In this document: in pieces, positions 17,059 through 24,948 of the stretch
Position numbering within the stretch: position 1 is the first letter of the stretch
How the letters are laid out: each line of letters starts with the position of its first letter
Assembly (NCBI RefSeq): GCF_000144695.1
Contig: NC_014378.1
Span: forward strand, 904,781-968,780
Source: Acetohalobium arabaticum DSM 5501
GTDB taxonomy: Bacteria > Bacillota > Halanaerobiia > Halobacteroidales > Acetohalobiaceae
Direction: 5' to 3'
Length of the DNA stretch: 64,000 nucleotides
Made by a program: the position numbers and the translations under genes
The notes under the pieces: model-generated
What the model was told of the DNA's origin: nothing
The model's input: only the letters and a program-made list of their open reading frames with translations
Databases searched by the model: none

Positions 17059-18837
17059 ATGTTCTTCAAAAGCATTAGATGGAAGATAATGGCACTCTGG
17101 TTAGTATTAATTATTTCTGTTTTAATCATTTCGGGATTGATTTTGAATGATAGGTTGAAACATCATTTTACAACCCAGCTAGAGGAGGATTTAATTAAAG
17201 AAACAAAGCTGATTAGGACTCTGTTGCAGGATAGGATAAGCAGTAGCCAGCGGCAAGTTGAAGAGATAGATAAACTGGTTACTGAGTATGGTGATAAGAT
17301 AGATGCCAGGATTACCATTATTGATGCTGATGGTTTAGTATTAGGTGATTCAGAAGAGGTCCCTACTGATATGGATAATCATCTTCACCGGCCAGAAGTA
17401 CAGCAGGCATTAGAATCAGAAGTAGGTAAGTCTACTCGGTACAGCAAGACATTACAGATGAATATGAAGTATATAGCACTTGCAGTAAAAAGTGAGAACG
17501 AAATAACCGGAATAGTTAGACTAGCCTTACCTTTAACGCAGGTTGAAAATTCGTTATTTGATATTTTTTGGCGGTTAATATTTTCTGGCGTAGTAGCTAT
17601 TATTATTTCTTTGATATTGGGATTGAAGTTAACTAAACGAATTACTGACCCTATTGATCGTATGACTCAGGTAGCTGCTCGAATGGCCCAGGGGAATTTA
17701 GATCAGCGATTAAGTTTTAACTTTCAAGATGAGTTAGGACGATTAAGTAGGGCTTTTAACAATATGGCTGATAAATTAGAAGCTAAAATTAATGAAATTT
17801 CTGGAGAAAAGAATAAGATTGAGGCTATTTTGCGGGGGATGGGCGATGGAGTAATTGCAGTTGATGAAGATGGTAAAATAATTCTTTTAAATCCAGCAGC
17901 TGAAGAAATTTTTCAGCTTAAAGAAGAGAAGACTTTAGGCAAATATACTATGGAAGTAACCCGCAGCCATAAATTGGATGATGCTATAATGGCTTCGTTG
18001 AAAAATGGTGAAGACATTACAGAAGAAATAGAGACTATCTATCCTGTAGAAAGGATGATTAGAGTCCATGTTACTCCTATTAAAAATGATAAAACAACTG
18101 AACGGGGAGCAGTAGCTGTTCTACGGGATGTGACAGAGTTAAGGCGGTTAGAACAGATTAGAACTGAATTTGTAAGCAATGTTTCTCATGAATTACGGAC
18201 TCCATTAACTTCTATAAAGGGTTATGTGGAGACCTTATTGGATGAAAGAGATTGTGAACCAGGGGTTCGGGAGCGCTTTTTACAGGTTATTAAAGACGAA
18301 ACTGATCGTTTAGAGCGGTTGATAACTGATTTATTGAATCTATCCCAGTTAGAATCGGCATCTGATAGCTTTGATCAAGAATTGGTTAATTTAAATCAGG
18401 TGATCGAAAATGTTTTAACTACTGTAATGCCTAAGGCGGATAATAAGGGGATAGATCTTAAAGTTGATGTTCCGGTTGATATAACTGGGATTAAAGGTAG
18501 TCGAGGCCAGTTAGAAAGATTATATATTAACTTAGTGGATAATGGTATTAAGTATACTTCGGAAGGCGGTCAGGTTAAGATTAAAGTCTATGAGGATGAG
18601 GATAGAGTCTGGAGTGAAATCATTGATACGGGAATGGGTATTCCAGAAGAAGATCTACCTAGAATTTTTGAAAGGTTCTATCGTGTAGATAAGACTAGAT
18701 CCCGCAAATTAGGGGGGACGGGTTTAGGTCTATCGATAGTTAAACATATTTTGGAGAGACATAATGGCGGAATAGAAGTAGAAAGTAAAGTAGAAGAAGG
18801 AACTAAATTTATTTTCTGGTTACCTAAGCCGAAGTAG
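17059..18837 (+). CDS. phoR: Phosphate-type sensor histidine kinase
   Basis: PhoR-like membrane kinase of 592 residues. It has a TM helix at ~10-28, an extracytoplasmic sensor (~30-165), a second TM helix (~170-190), HAMP (TKRITDPIDRMTQ) and a PAS domain (~250-340). HisKA has phosphoacceptor His in NVSHELRTPLTSIKG, and the HATPase has N, G1 and G2 boxes (NLVDNGIKYT, DTGMGIPEEDLP, GGTGLGLSIVK). The stop is six bases before the left end of an IS605-type element, which separates it from pstS1. Confidence 0.9.
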   Translation: MFFKSIRWKIMALWLVLIISVLIISGLILNDRLKHHFTTQLEEDLIKETKLIRTLLQDRISSSQRQVEEIDKLVTEYGDKIDARITIIDADGLVLGDSEEVPTDMDNHLHRPEVQQALESEVGKSTRYSKTLQMNMKYIALAVKSENEITGIVRLALPLTQVENSLFDIFWRLIFSGVVAIIISLILGLKLTKRITDPIDRMTQVAARMAQGNLDQRLSFNFQDELGRLSRAFNNMADKLEAKINEISGEKNKIEAILRGMGDGVIAVDEDGKIILLNPAAEEIFQLKEEKTLGKYTMEVTRSHKLDDAIMASLKNGEDITEEIETIYPVERMIRVHVTPIKNDKTTERGAVAVLRDVTELRRLEQIRTEFVSNVSHELRTPLTSIKGYVETLLDERDCEPGVRERFLQVIKDETDRLERLITDLLNLSQLESASDSFDQELVNLNQVIENVLTTVMPKADNKGIDLKVDVPVDITGIKGSRGQLERLYINLVDNGIKYTSEGGQVKIKVYEDEDRVWSEIIDTGMGIPEEDLPRIFERFYRVDKTRSRKLGGTGLGLSIVKHILERHNGGIEVESKVEEGTKFIFWLPKPK

Positions 18838-18921
18838 TTTTATAAAATTCAGCTCAGAAAACCCCTATGCTTGTCGTAGGGGCTGAATGAGCCTTTAATT
18901 TTAAAGTTCGATATCTTGAAA

Positions 18922-19074
18922 TTAAACATTCTTTTGGTTTTCATACTTGTTAATAATATACTCCATGCCTTCTTCAATTAAATCATTAGCATTTTTGTCT
19001 AATTCAATAGCTAAAACTTTAATTTTTTTGTATAAATCCTCATCTAATGTAGTATTAATATTTTTTCTAGCCAT
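18922..19074 (-). CDS. Small ribbon-helix-helix (CopG/Arc-like) protein inside the IS
   Basis: A 50-residue protein, MARKNINTTLDEDLYKKIKV at the start, then a helix ending in NDLIEEGMEYIIN. This is a typical RHH DNA-binding fold: one beta-strand and two helices. A strong SD GGAGGTG (19082-19088, minus strand) precedes ATG 19074. It is transcribed away from tnpB from an overlapping divergent promoter whose -35 elements form one palindrome, so it probably represses both genes. Copy 2 of the element keeps only its C-terminal 23 codons. Confidence 0.8.
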   Translation of the reverse strand: MARKNINTTLDEDLYKKIKVLAIELDKNANDLIEEGMEYIINKYENQKNV

Positions 19075-19094
19075 ATTAAGCACCTCCATAATTA

Positions 19095-19137
19095 ATTATA
19101 ATACATAGTTGACAATGTGTCAATGATATGCTATAAT
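19095..19137. promoter_or_regulatory. Back-to-back promoters sharing a -35 palindrome (RHH / tnpB)
   Basis: Plus strand: TTGACA (19109-19114), 17 bases, TATAAT (19132-19137), driving tnpB. Minus strand: TTGACA (complement of 19118-19123), 17 bases, TATAAT (complement of 19095-19100), driving the RHH gene. The two -35 boxes form the inverted repeat TTGACAATGTGTCAA, an obvious operator candidate. Confidence 0.8.
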
Positions 19138-19170
19138 TAACATAGATAACAATGTAAAGGAGGTGAAAAT

Positions 19171-20436
19171 ATGAAACTGTCTTTTAAATTCAAACCTAAT
19201 TTCAGCCATAAACAATTAGAAATAATTAAAGAATTATCTTGGCATTGTTCAAAATTATACAATACAGTTAATTATCAAATAAAAAATAATGAAGATGTTA
19301 AACCTGTCTATACTAAATTAGAAAAACAATTTAAATCTAATTGGCACACAGACTATTTACACAGCCATAATAGACAACAATTATTTAAACAACTAGCTCA
19401 AGATTGGAAGTCTTATTTTAACTCAATTAAAGATTACAATAACAACCTGAGCAAGTATCAAGGTCAACCAAAACCACCTAATTTCAAGTATTTAGATAGC
19501 AATCCAAGTGAGATTATATTTACTAATTTAGCTACTAGAGTTAGAGAGAATAATCTTCTTTTGTCCCTGTCTAAAGAGATTAAAAATCAATATCAGGTGG
19601 ACAGTCTTAAATTTGAATTGCCACCAGCAGTTCAAAGCCTGATTAACTTAGATAACCTCCAACAAGTAAGAATAAAAAAAGATAACCTCTCTAGCGATTG
19701 GTATTTAATCATCATTCACAAAGTAAATGAAAAAGAAAATGCTTCAGGAGATAATTTAATGAGCATAGATTTAGGTTTGGATAATCTTGCTACCTTAACA
19801 TTTAAGGACGATATTGATTCTTATATTATTAATGGTAAACCGCTCAAAAGTAAGAATAAGTATTTTAACCAGGAAATAAATAGATTGCAATCTATTAGAA
19901 TGAAACAAACCAGTAGTAAAAAGTTTAAAGATACCAAACAAATTAAGAAGTTAAGAATAAAACGCCAAAACTATATCTCGAACTATCTCCACCAAGCTAG
20001 CAGAAAAATAATTAATTTAGCTAAAAATAATAATGTATCTAAAATAGTAATTGGAGATTTAAAACAAATCAAGCAAAATATGAACTATAATAAATCTTTT
20101 GTTCAAGTGCCAATTCAACGATTAAAAGATTTAATTGAATATAAAGCTAAATTAGCTGGTATAAAGGTATATATTATCAATGAAGCCTATACTAGTGGCT
20201 GTAGTGCATTAGACAAAGAAAAGTTAAATAAAGTTAATTACAATAAATTTCGCAGAGTTGAAAGAGGACTATTCTTTACCGAAGATAGTATACCAATCAA
20301 TGCTGATGTTAATGGCAGTTTGAATATAATGAGAAAGTTTCTTAAAGATAAATGTATTCCTGAAATGGTAGATAAGTTCCATAGTAGGGATAATGGGGCT
20401 GTGAACTCTCCAGAACGAATAAGAGTTGCCCGATAA
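19171..20436 (+). CDS. tnpB: TnpB RNA-guided nuclease, copy 1
   Basis: A 421-residue TnpB (OrfB) of the IS605/IS1341 group, the ancestor family of Cas12. RuvC-I Asp is D200 (SIDLGLDN) and RuvC-III Asp is D379 (NADVNGSLN). The usual RuvC-II Glu is absent: the motif reads IVIGDL with G295. A glutamate is instead present at E338 in INEAYTSGCS, which fits the rearranged-active-site TnpBs described in the literature. The CxxC zinc-finger pairs usual before RuvC-III are missing. Excellent SD AAAGGAGGTG. Full length and probably functional. Confidence 0.92.
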   Translation: MKLSFKFKPNFSHKQLEIIKELSWHCSKLYNTVNYQIKNNEDVKPVYTKLEKQFKSNWHTDYLHSHNRQQLFKQLAQDWKSYFNSIKDYNNNLSKYQGQPKPPNFKYLDSNPSEIIFTNLATRVRENNLLLSLSKEIKNQYQVDSLKFELPPAVQSLINLDNLQQVRIKKDNLSSDWYLIIIHKVNEKENASGDNLMSIDLGLDNLATLTFKDDIDSYIINGKPLKSKNKYFNQEINRLQSIRMKQTSSKKFKDTKQIKKLRIKRQNYISNYLHQASRKIINLAKNNNVSKIVIGDLKQIKQNMNYNKSFVQVPIQRLKDLIEYKAKLAGIKVYIINEAYTSGCSALDKEKLNKVNYNKFRRVERGLFFTEDSIPINADVNGSLNIMRKFLKDKCIPEMVDKFHSRDNGAVNSPERIRVAR

Positions 20437-20550
20437 TAGGTGCAAAAACTTAATTACTAAACTTCGTTCAAATCTCTCTAGTAACACATTGCTTTTTTAG
20501 GATGTGCGAAGTAAGAGAAGCTTCCGCTGCTTGTCTCGGAGGTGGTTCAC
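20437..20550 (+). ncRNA. Candidate omega RNA (reRNA) of tnpB copy 1
   Basis: The tnpB 3' region and right end are conserved between both copies with base changes that keep pairing. CACAT/ATGTG becomes CGCAT/ATGTG, and CTTCCG/CGGAGG becomes CCTCCG/CGGAGG. The conserved core runs from CAAATCTCTCTAGTAAC to GGTGGTTCAC. In IS605-family systems the omega RNA overlaps the 3' end of tnpB and its guide begins at the element's right boundary, here ATGGCTTCTTTC. The 5' limit is not defined by sequence. Confidence 0.6.
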
Positions 20551-20697
20551 ATGGCTTCTTTCTTTAAATTAACTACAATAACTAAGAATCCGATTACTTC
20601 AATAGTAATCTTACATATTACGGCTACAGTCTATGGAATAGTTATGGGCTATCTATTATATTATTTTTACCAGAGATGGGGGCCGGTTTTGGAATGA
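20551..20697 (+). CDS. Small membrane protein, function unknown
   Basis: A 48-residue reading frame starting at the first base after the IS right end. It has a short basic N-terminus (MASFFKLTTITKNP), one hydrophobic helix (ITSIVILHITATVYGIVMGY) and a YYFYQRWGPVLE tail. I do not recognise the family. Its SD (GGAGGTG, 20538-20544) belongs to the IS terminal hairpin, so the insertion replaced the native leader. It lies between phoR and pstS1 and may be a phosphate-locus accessory or the rest of a longer gene. Confidence 0.5.
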   Translation: MASFFKLTTITKNPITSIVILHITATVYGIVMGYLLYYFYQRWGPVLE

Positions 20698-20702
20698 AAG
20701 TT

Positions 20703-20756
20703 TTTACATAAATTTAATAATCATTTAATTTCTTTTCAAAGTGCGGATGTTATACT
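20703..20756 (+). promoter_or_regulatory. Pho-box array and promoter of pstS1
   Basis: Hexamers TTTACA (20703), TTAATA (20714) and TTAATT (20725) are spaced 11 bp apart, as in B. subtilis PhoP direct repeats (TT[A/C/T]ACA). A -10-like TATACT lies at 20751-20756. No -35 box is seen, as expected for an activator-dependent promoter. Confidence 0.6.
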
Positions 20757-20811
20757 TCAGTTGAAGTTAAAAAATAGTTAGCATCTAGATAATAATAAAG
20801 GAGGAAATTAA

Positions 20812-21723
20812 ATGATTAACAGAAAAGTAGTTGCTTTATCTTTAGTATTACTTATGACAGTAGGTGTTCTATTTACGGCTACAGGCCAGGCAGAGGCTTG
20901 GGGGATTTTTGGAGATGACGAGGAGAAGCAAGAAGAAAAGGTTGAAGAGAATGGTAATCAAGGATCTGATGAGAAGGCAAAGAATTTAAGTATCCAGGGA
21001 TCTTCTACTGTACTACCGATTGCACAACGGGCTGCCGAAGTCTACATGGAGAAGAATCCAGAGGTAAATATTACAGTTAGAGGCGGCGGTTCTGGTAATG
21101 GTATTGCTGCCTTAGTCGATGGAGCTGTTGATATTGCGGATGCATCGCGGTTTATTAAAGAAGGAGAGTATGACCAGGCTAGAGATAATGGAATCTATCC
21201 TGTACCACATAGAGTAGCAATGGACGGTATTGCTGTAGTTTTACATCCAAGCAATTCTGTTGATGGATTAACATTGGATGAGATCAAGGCTATCTATACT
21301 GGTGAAATTACTAACTGGAAAGAGTTAGGCGGCGAAGATGAAGAGATAGTTGTTGTTTCTCGTGATTCCAGTTCTGGAACCTTTGAAGTCTTTGGAGAGA
21401 TTGCTCTTGAAGGAGAAAAAGTAGCACCTAGTGCTTTAATGCAGGCATCCAATGGAGCAGTATCCGGCACTGTTTCAGAGACTGAAGGAGCTATTGGTTA
21501 TGTAGGATTGGGATACTTATCAGATGATCTTAAAGCTGTTAAAGTTAACGGCGTTAAACCGAGCAATGCTACAGTAGCTAGCGGTGCTTTCCCAATTGCT
21601 CGTCCGTTATTTATGTTTACTGACGGTTGGCCAGAAGGATTAACTGCTAAGTTCATTAACTTTGTTTTAAGCGCTGAAGGACAGGAAATTGCTGAAGAAC
21701 AGGGCTATGTCCCGCTTCATTAA
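20812..21723 (+). CDS. pstS: Phosphate-binding protein PstS, first copy
   Basis: Extracytoplasmic phosphate receptor of the PstSCAB transporter. It has a Sec signal peptide with likely cleavage after GQAEA, no lipobox, then an acidic linker (residues ~30-60). The PBP fold follows: LSIQGSSTVLPIAQR, VRGGGSGNGIAALVDG, SRDSSSGTFEVF and AIGYVGLGY, the phosphate-contact segments of PstS. It stands alone with its own Pho-box promoter and terminator, away from pstCAB. The missing lipobox differs from the second PstS. Confidence 0.93.
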   Translation: MINRKVVALSLVLLMTVGVLFTATGQAEAWGIFGDDEEKQEEKVEENGNQGSDEKAKNLSIQGSSTVLPIAQRAAEVYMEKNPEVNITVRGGGSGNGIAALVDGAVDIADASRFIKEGEYDQARDNGIYPVPHRVAMDGIAVVLHPSNSVDGLTLDEIKAIYTGEITNWKELGGEDEEIVVVSRDSSSGTFEVFGEIALEGEKVAPSALMQASNGAVSGTVSETEGAIGYVGLGYLSDDLKAVKVNGVKPSNATVASGAFPIARPLFMFTDGWPEGLTAKFINFVLSAEGQEIAEEQGYVPLH

Positions 21724-21756
21724 TTTAAAATTAAGTAGTGAGTAGTTGAGTAATAG

Positions 21757-21790
21757 ACCCAGCTTGTCAATAGGATAAGCTGGGTTTTAA
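21757..21790 (+). terminator. Terminator after pstS1
   Basis: ACCCAGCTT (21757-21765) pairs with AAGCTGGGT (21777-21785) around an 11-base loop, then TTTAA. It isolates pstS1 from the downstream signalling gene. Confidence 0.8.
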
Positions 21791-21813
21791 TATTATAAAA
21801 AGGAGGTGGAATA

Positions 21814-23988
21814 ATGTTGGAAAATATCAAAAATTCCATAAAAGGTTTATTGGATTATGGGATGAATGGGTATATTCGGGAAAACTTAACTGATACTTTA
21901 ACTGACTTGCCGATAATTCCTGTTTTTCATGATAAACTACATAAGTATTTAAAGATAGAGGGTAAGAATGTAGGAGTAGTCTGTTTGGATATTGTTAATT
22001 TTAGCCATATTGAAAAAGAGTATGGCTATAAAGCTTGTGAAAAAATCCTACTTGGCTTGACTGATATCTTGGATGATATCTGTGATAATTTAGTCCGGGC
22101 TGAGGATAAGATCGGCATCAGTAACCGCGGCGGCGATGATTTCATTATCTTTTTAGCCGGTCTGGAGGATACTATAACTGAAGCAGAAAAGTCTTTACAG
22201 ATAGTAGCCAATCGGATCAAATCACAAGCAGTAGATAGATTAAATAAAAGAGATTATATTGAAAAAAGTTTGAACTTATATGTAGGTTATACTGTAATCA
22301 GCGGTAAGAATGTAAAACGAGTAGAGAGTGCTGTCTATAAAGCAATAAAAGAAGCAGATAAGAGAGCCAAAGACGAAGAATATCAAAAATGGATCAAAAA
22401 GAAGAATAGATTAGCAGAAATAATTGATCAGGAACAGATTCAAATTCTCTATCAGCCGTTAATTTCTTTACAATCAGGAGAGAAGATGGGATATGAAGCC
22501 TTAACTAGGGGACCTGAGGGAAGCGAGTTTGAAAGGCCTGATTACTTATTTGGATTTGCTAAGGAGACAGATCTATTATTGGATCTTGAGCATTTATGTC
22601 GGCGGAAATCCATAATTGATGCTACTGACTTTTTGGACGGAGAGAGGTTATCTATTAATGTCAGCCCCGAGGTTATTGAGGTTGATGATTTTAAAAAAGG
22701 CGTTACAGAGCAGTTAATCTCTGATCTGGAGATGAATAAAAAGAATATAATCTTTGAGATTACTGAAAAGACTGCTATCAATAACTTTGATATCTTTCGT
22801 AAGACATTGAAGCATTATTATGGACAGGGATATCAGATTGCGGTTGATGATGTAGGTGCCGGCTATGCCAATTTGCAGACGATTTCTGAACTCCATCCCC
22901 AGTATATTAAACTGGATATGTCTTTAGTAAGAAAAGTGAATATCGATACTACTAAAGAAGCATTACTGGAGGCATTAATCAATTTTGCGCATCGGATTGA
23001 TGCTAAAGTAATTGCTGAGGGAATTGAAGATTATGATGAATTAGAGAAGTTGATAGAATTAGGAGTGGATTATGGACAGGGCTATCTAATTCAGCATCCA
23101 TTGTCTACTCCTAAGCCTATTGATCAGAGCTTAAAGCAGTTTATACTCAAAAAGAATGAAGAATTAGAGAAATCAATTACTATCAATACTTTAAAAATAG
23201 AGAAGATAGCCCGCCAGGATATTACTTTACATCAAGATGACCTGGTAGAAAAAGCGGTAAATTACTTTGAACAGAATCATTATTTAACTGGGATAGTAGT
23301 AGTTAATGATGAGGAAACCCCAGTAGGCTTAATTATGAAGGATGAATTATATTATAGATTGGGAAAACGGTTTGGAGTGTCGCTATTTAAACAGCGGTCA
23401 GTAGAATTAATAATGGAGAAGCATCCTTTAATTGTTGATGGCGAGGAGACAATTAAGGAAGTATCCAGGCAGGCTATGAGTCGGGAGCATGATAGAATCT
23501 ATAATTATATAGTAGTAACTAAAGAAGATAAGTATTATGGTTCAGTATCTATCCGCAGCTTATTGGAGCATATAACTAAGATGCAGGTGGATGTAGCCCA
23601 GAACTTAAATCCATTGACCGGACTACCCGGCAATTCTTTAATCGAACAGCAGTTAGATAAAGCTATAAATAATAATTCTGATTTAGCAATTATGTATATT
23701 GATCTCGATAACTTTAAGGCTTTCAATGACAATTATGGGTTTGAAAATGGAGATCGGGTTATTAAGTTAACTGCTGATATTTTAGTTAATCTGACTAGAC
23801 AGGGTGATTTTGTAGGACATATCGGTGGAGATGACTTTATAGTTATTACTGAAGCCAAAGGAGCTAAGGCAGTATCCCAAAGAATAATTAATCGGTATGA
23901 AGATGAAGTTAAAGAAATAGTTAATGATAAAACCTGCTTTTTATATCAGCCAACTATTTCGATATCGGTAGAACAGCTGCTCAGCTAA
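21814..23988 (+). CDS. GGDEF-EAL-CBS-GGDEF c-di-GMP protein, 3' end damaged
   Basis: A 724-residue cytoplasmic protein. It has an N-terminal GGDEF-like domain (RGGDDF near residue 109) and a complete EAL phosphodiesterase domain. The EAL motifs present are YEALTRGP, LSINVSPE, FEITEKT, VDDVGAGYANL, YIKLD, AEGIE and GQGYLIQHP. A CBS pair (~455-600) and a second GGDEF-like domain (IGGDDF) follow. The catalytic EAL set is intact, so c-di-GMP hydrolysis is likely. The last domain is cut short: after PTISIS the frame runs into TAA, while its expected ending (DIGRTAAQLKDKVKKLEGSN) continues in another frame at 23958-24038. It sits between the two pstS genes. Confidence 0.88.
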   Translation: MLENIKNSIKGLLDYGMNGYIRENLTDTLTDLPIIPVFHDKLHKYLKIEGKNVGVVCLDIVNFSHIEKEYGYKACEKILLGLTDILDDICDNLVRAEDKIGISNRGGDDFIIFLAGLEDTITEAEKSLQIVANRIKSQAVDRLNKRDYIEKSLNLYVGYTVISGKNVKRVESAVYKAIKEADKRAKDEEYQKWIKKKNRLAEIIDQEQIQILYQPLISLQSGEKMGYEALTRGPEGSEFERPDYLFGFAKETDLLLDLEHLCRRKSIIDATDFLDGERLSINVSPEVIEVDDFKKGVTEQLISDLEMNKKNIIFEITEKTAINNFDIFRKTLKHYYGQGYQIAVDDVGAGYANLQTISELHPQYIKLDMSLVRKVNIDTTKEALLEALINFAHRIDAKVIAEGIEDYDELEKLIELGVDYGQGYLIQHPLSTPKPIDQSLKQFILKKNEELEKSITINTLKIEKIARQDITLHQDDLVEKAVNYFEQNHYLTGIVVVNDEETPVGLIMKDELYYRLGKRFGVSLFKQRSVELIMEKHPLIVDGEETIKEVSRQAMSREHDRIYNYIVVTKEDKYYGSVSIRSLLEHITKMQVDVAQNLNPLTGLPGNSLIEQQLDKAINNNSDLAIMYIDLDNFKAFNDNYGFENGDRVIKLTADILVNLTRQGDFVGHIGGDDFIVITEAKGAKAVSQRIINRYEDEVKEIVNDKTCFLYQPTISISVEQLLS

Positions 23989-24040
23989 AGGATAAGGTTA
24001 AGAAATTAGAAGGAAGTAATTACTTAATTAATGATTAATT

Positions 24041-24090
24041 TTAACAGACTGTTAACTTTAATCTAAAGTCTTTGTAACATAAATTTGAGA
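24041..24090 (+). promoter_or_regulatory. Pho-box array before the orphan regulator
   Basis: Hexamers at exact 11-bp steps: TTAACA (24041), TTAACT (24052), CTAAAG (24063), GTAACA (24074) and TTGAGA (24085). The periodicity and the TTAACA core match PhoP-type direct repeats. It lies 41-90 bases before the response-regulator gene. Confidence 0.6.
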
Positions 24091-24130
24091 TAATTAGATT
24101 AAAGTTGATAGATATCGGGAGGGGAAACTG

Positions 24131-24832
24131 ATGGGGGAAGATCATATATTAGTAGTAGATGATGAAAAGAATATCCTAGAACTGGTTAAGTATAACCTTA
24201 TTCAGGAGGGGTATGAGGTTTCTCTAGCTATTAATGGAGAGAAAGCTTTAAAAAAAGTAGATGATATTGCTCCGGATTTAATTATTCTGGATATTATGCT
24301 GCCTGGACTTGATGGATTTGAGGTCTGCCACTGTTTACAGGAAATGGAGAAGACTGAAGGAATTCCAATTATTTTTTTGAGTGCTAAAAGCGAAGTTGAA
24401 GATAAAGTAAAAGGATTGAACTTGGGAGCTACTGATTATTTGACTAAACCCTTTAGTCCTCGAGAGTTGGCTTCTAGAGTTAAAGCAGTTTCACGGAGGA
24501 TTAATCAGAATCCTTATCACAAGAAAGAGACTTTAAGGTATGGTAAACTAACTATGGACTTAAAGGGATATCGGGTATTAATTAATAAAGAAGAGATTGA
24601 TCTGACTAATAAGGAGTTTAATCTTCTAGCCTATTTAATTGATAAGTTAGGTAAAGTCTGTTCTAGGGATGAACTGTTGGCTAATGTCTGGGGGTATGAA
24701 AATGTAAGTGGAATCAGGACAGTAGATGTACATATCCGTATGCTGCGTAAAAAGTTTACTCAGTATAATATAGAAAGCCTCTTAATTAAGACAGTACAGG
24801 GAGTAGGTTATAAGCTAGTTAAGAATAATTAA
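24131..24832 (+). CDS. Orphan PhoP/PhoB-type response regulator
   Basis: OmpR-family regulator of 233 residues. The receiver has VDDEKN, phosphoacceptor in ILDIMLPGLDG and TDYLTKPFSPREL. The winged helix has DLTNKEFNLLAYL and RTVDVHIRMLRKKF. No histidine kinase is adjacent. It resembles the PhoP encoded at 16348 and is preceded by a Pho-box array and followed by pstS2. It may therefore be a second phosphate regulator that shares the PhoR kinase or is itself PhoP-controlled (inference). Confidence 0.88.
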   Translation: MGEDHILVVDDEKNILELVKYNLIQEGYEVSLAINGEKALKKVDDIAPDLIILDIMLPGLDGFEVCHCLQEMEKTEGIPIIFLSAKSEVEDKVKGLNLGATDYLTKPFSPRELASRVKAVSRRINQNPYHKKETLRYGKLTMDLKGYRVLINKEEIDLTNKEFNLLAYLIDKLGKVCSRDELLANVWGYENVSGIRTVDVHIRMLRKKFTQYNIESLLIKTVQGVGYKLVKNN

Positions 24833-24851
24833 ACAGCAGTTTCTTTTTTTA

Positions 24852-24905
24852 TTAACATAAATTTAACATTACTGTAATCTAGCTTTAATATTCATCTGCT
24901 ATAAT
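24852..24905 (+). promoter_or_regulatory. Pho-box array and promoter of the pst operon
   Basis: Two exact TTAACA boxes at 24852 and 24863, with TTAATA at 24885, all on one 11-bp phase. They are followed by TATAAT at 24900-24905. This is the clearest Pho-box array in the window, placed for activation of pstS2 and the downstream transporter genes. Confidence 0.75.
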
Positions 24906-24948
24906 TCATATTAGAATAGAACTAATAAATCATTTAGGAGGCTGAGAA

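Larger units (their letters stand above)
18844..20550 (+). mobile_element. TnpB-only IS605/IS1341-type element, copy 1
   Basis: The boundaries come from comparison with the second copy at 38258-39853. Both share the left end (AAAATTCAGCTCAG, then the CCCCTA/TAGGGG hairpin at 18862-18882) and the right end closing in GGTGGTTCAC. Both lie after TTTTAT, the presumed target/TAM. It contains a minus-strand RHH gene and a plus-strand tnpB, with no tnpA. There is no target-site duplication, as expected for this family. Hairpin loops at both ends share GCTTGTC. Confidence 0.88.
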
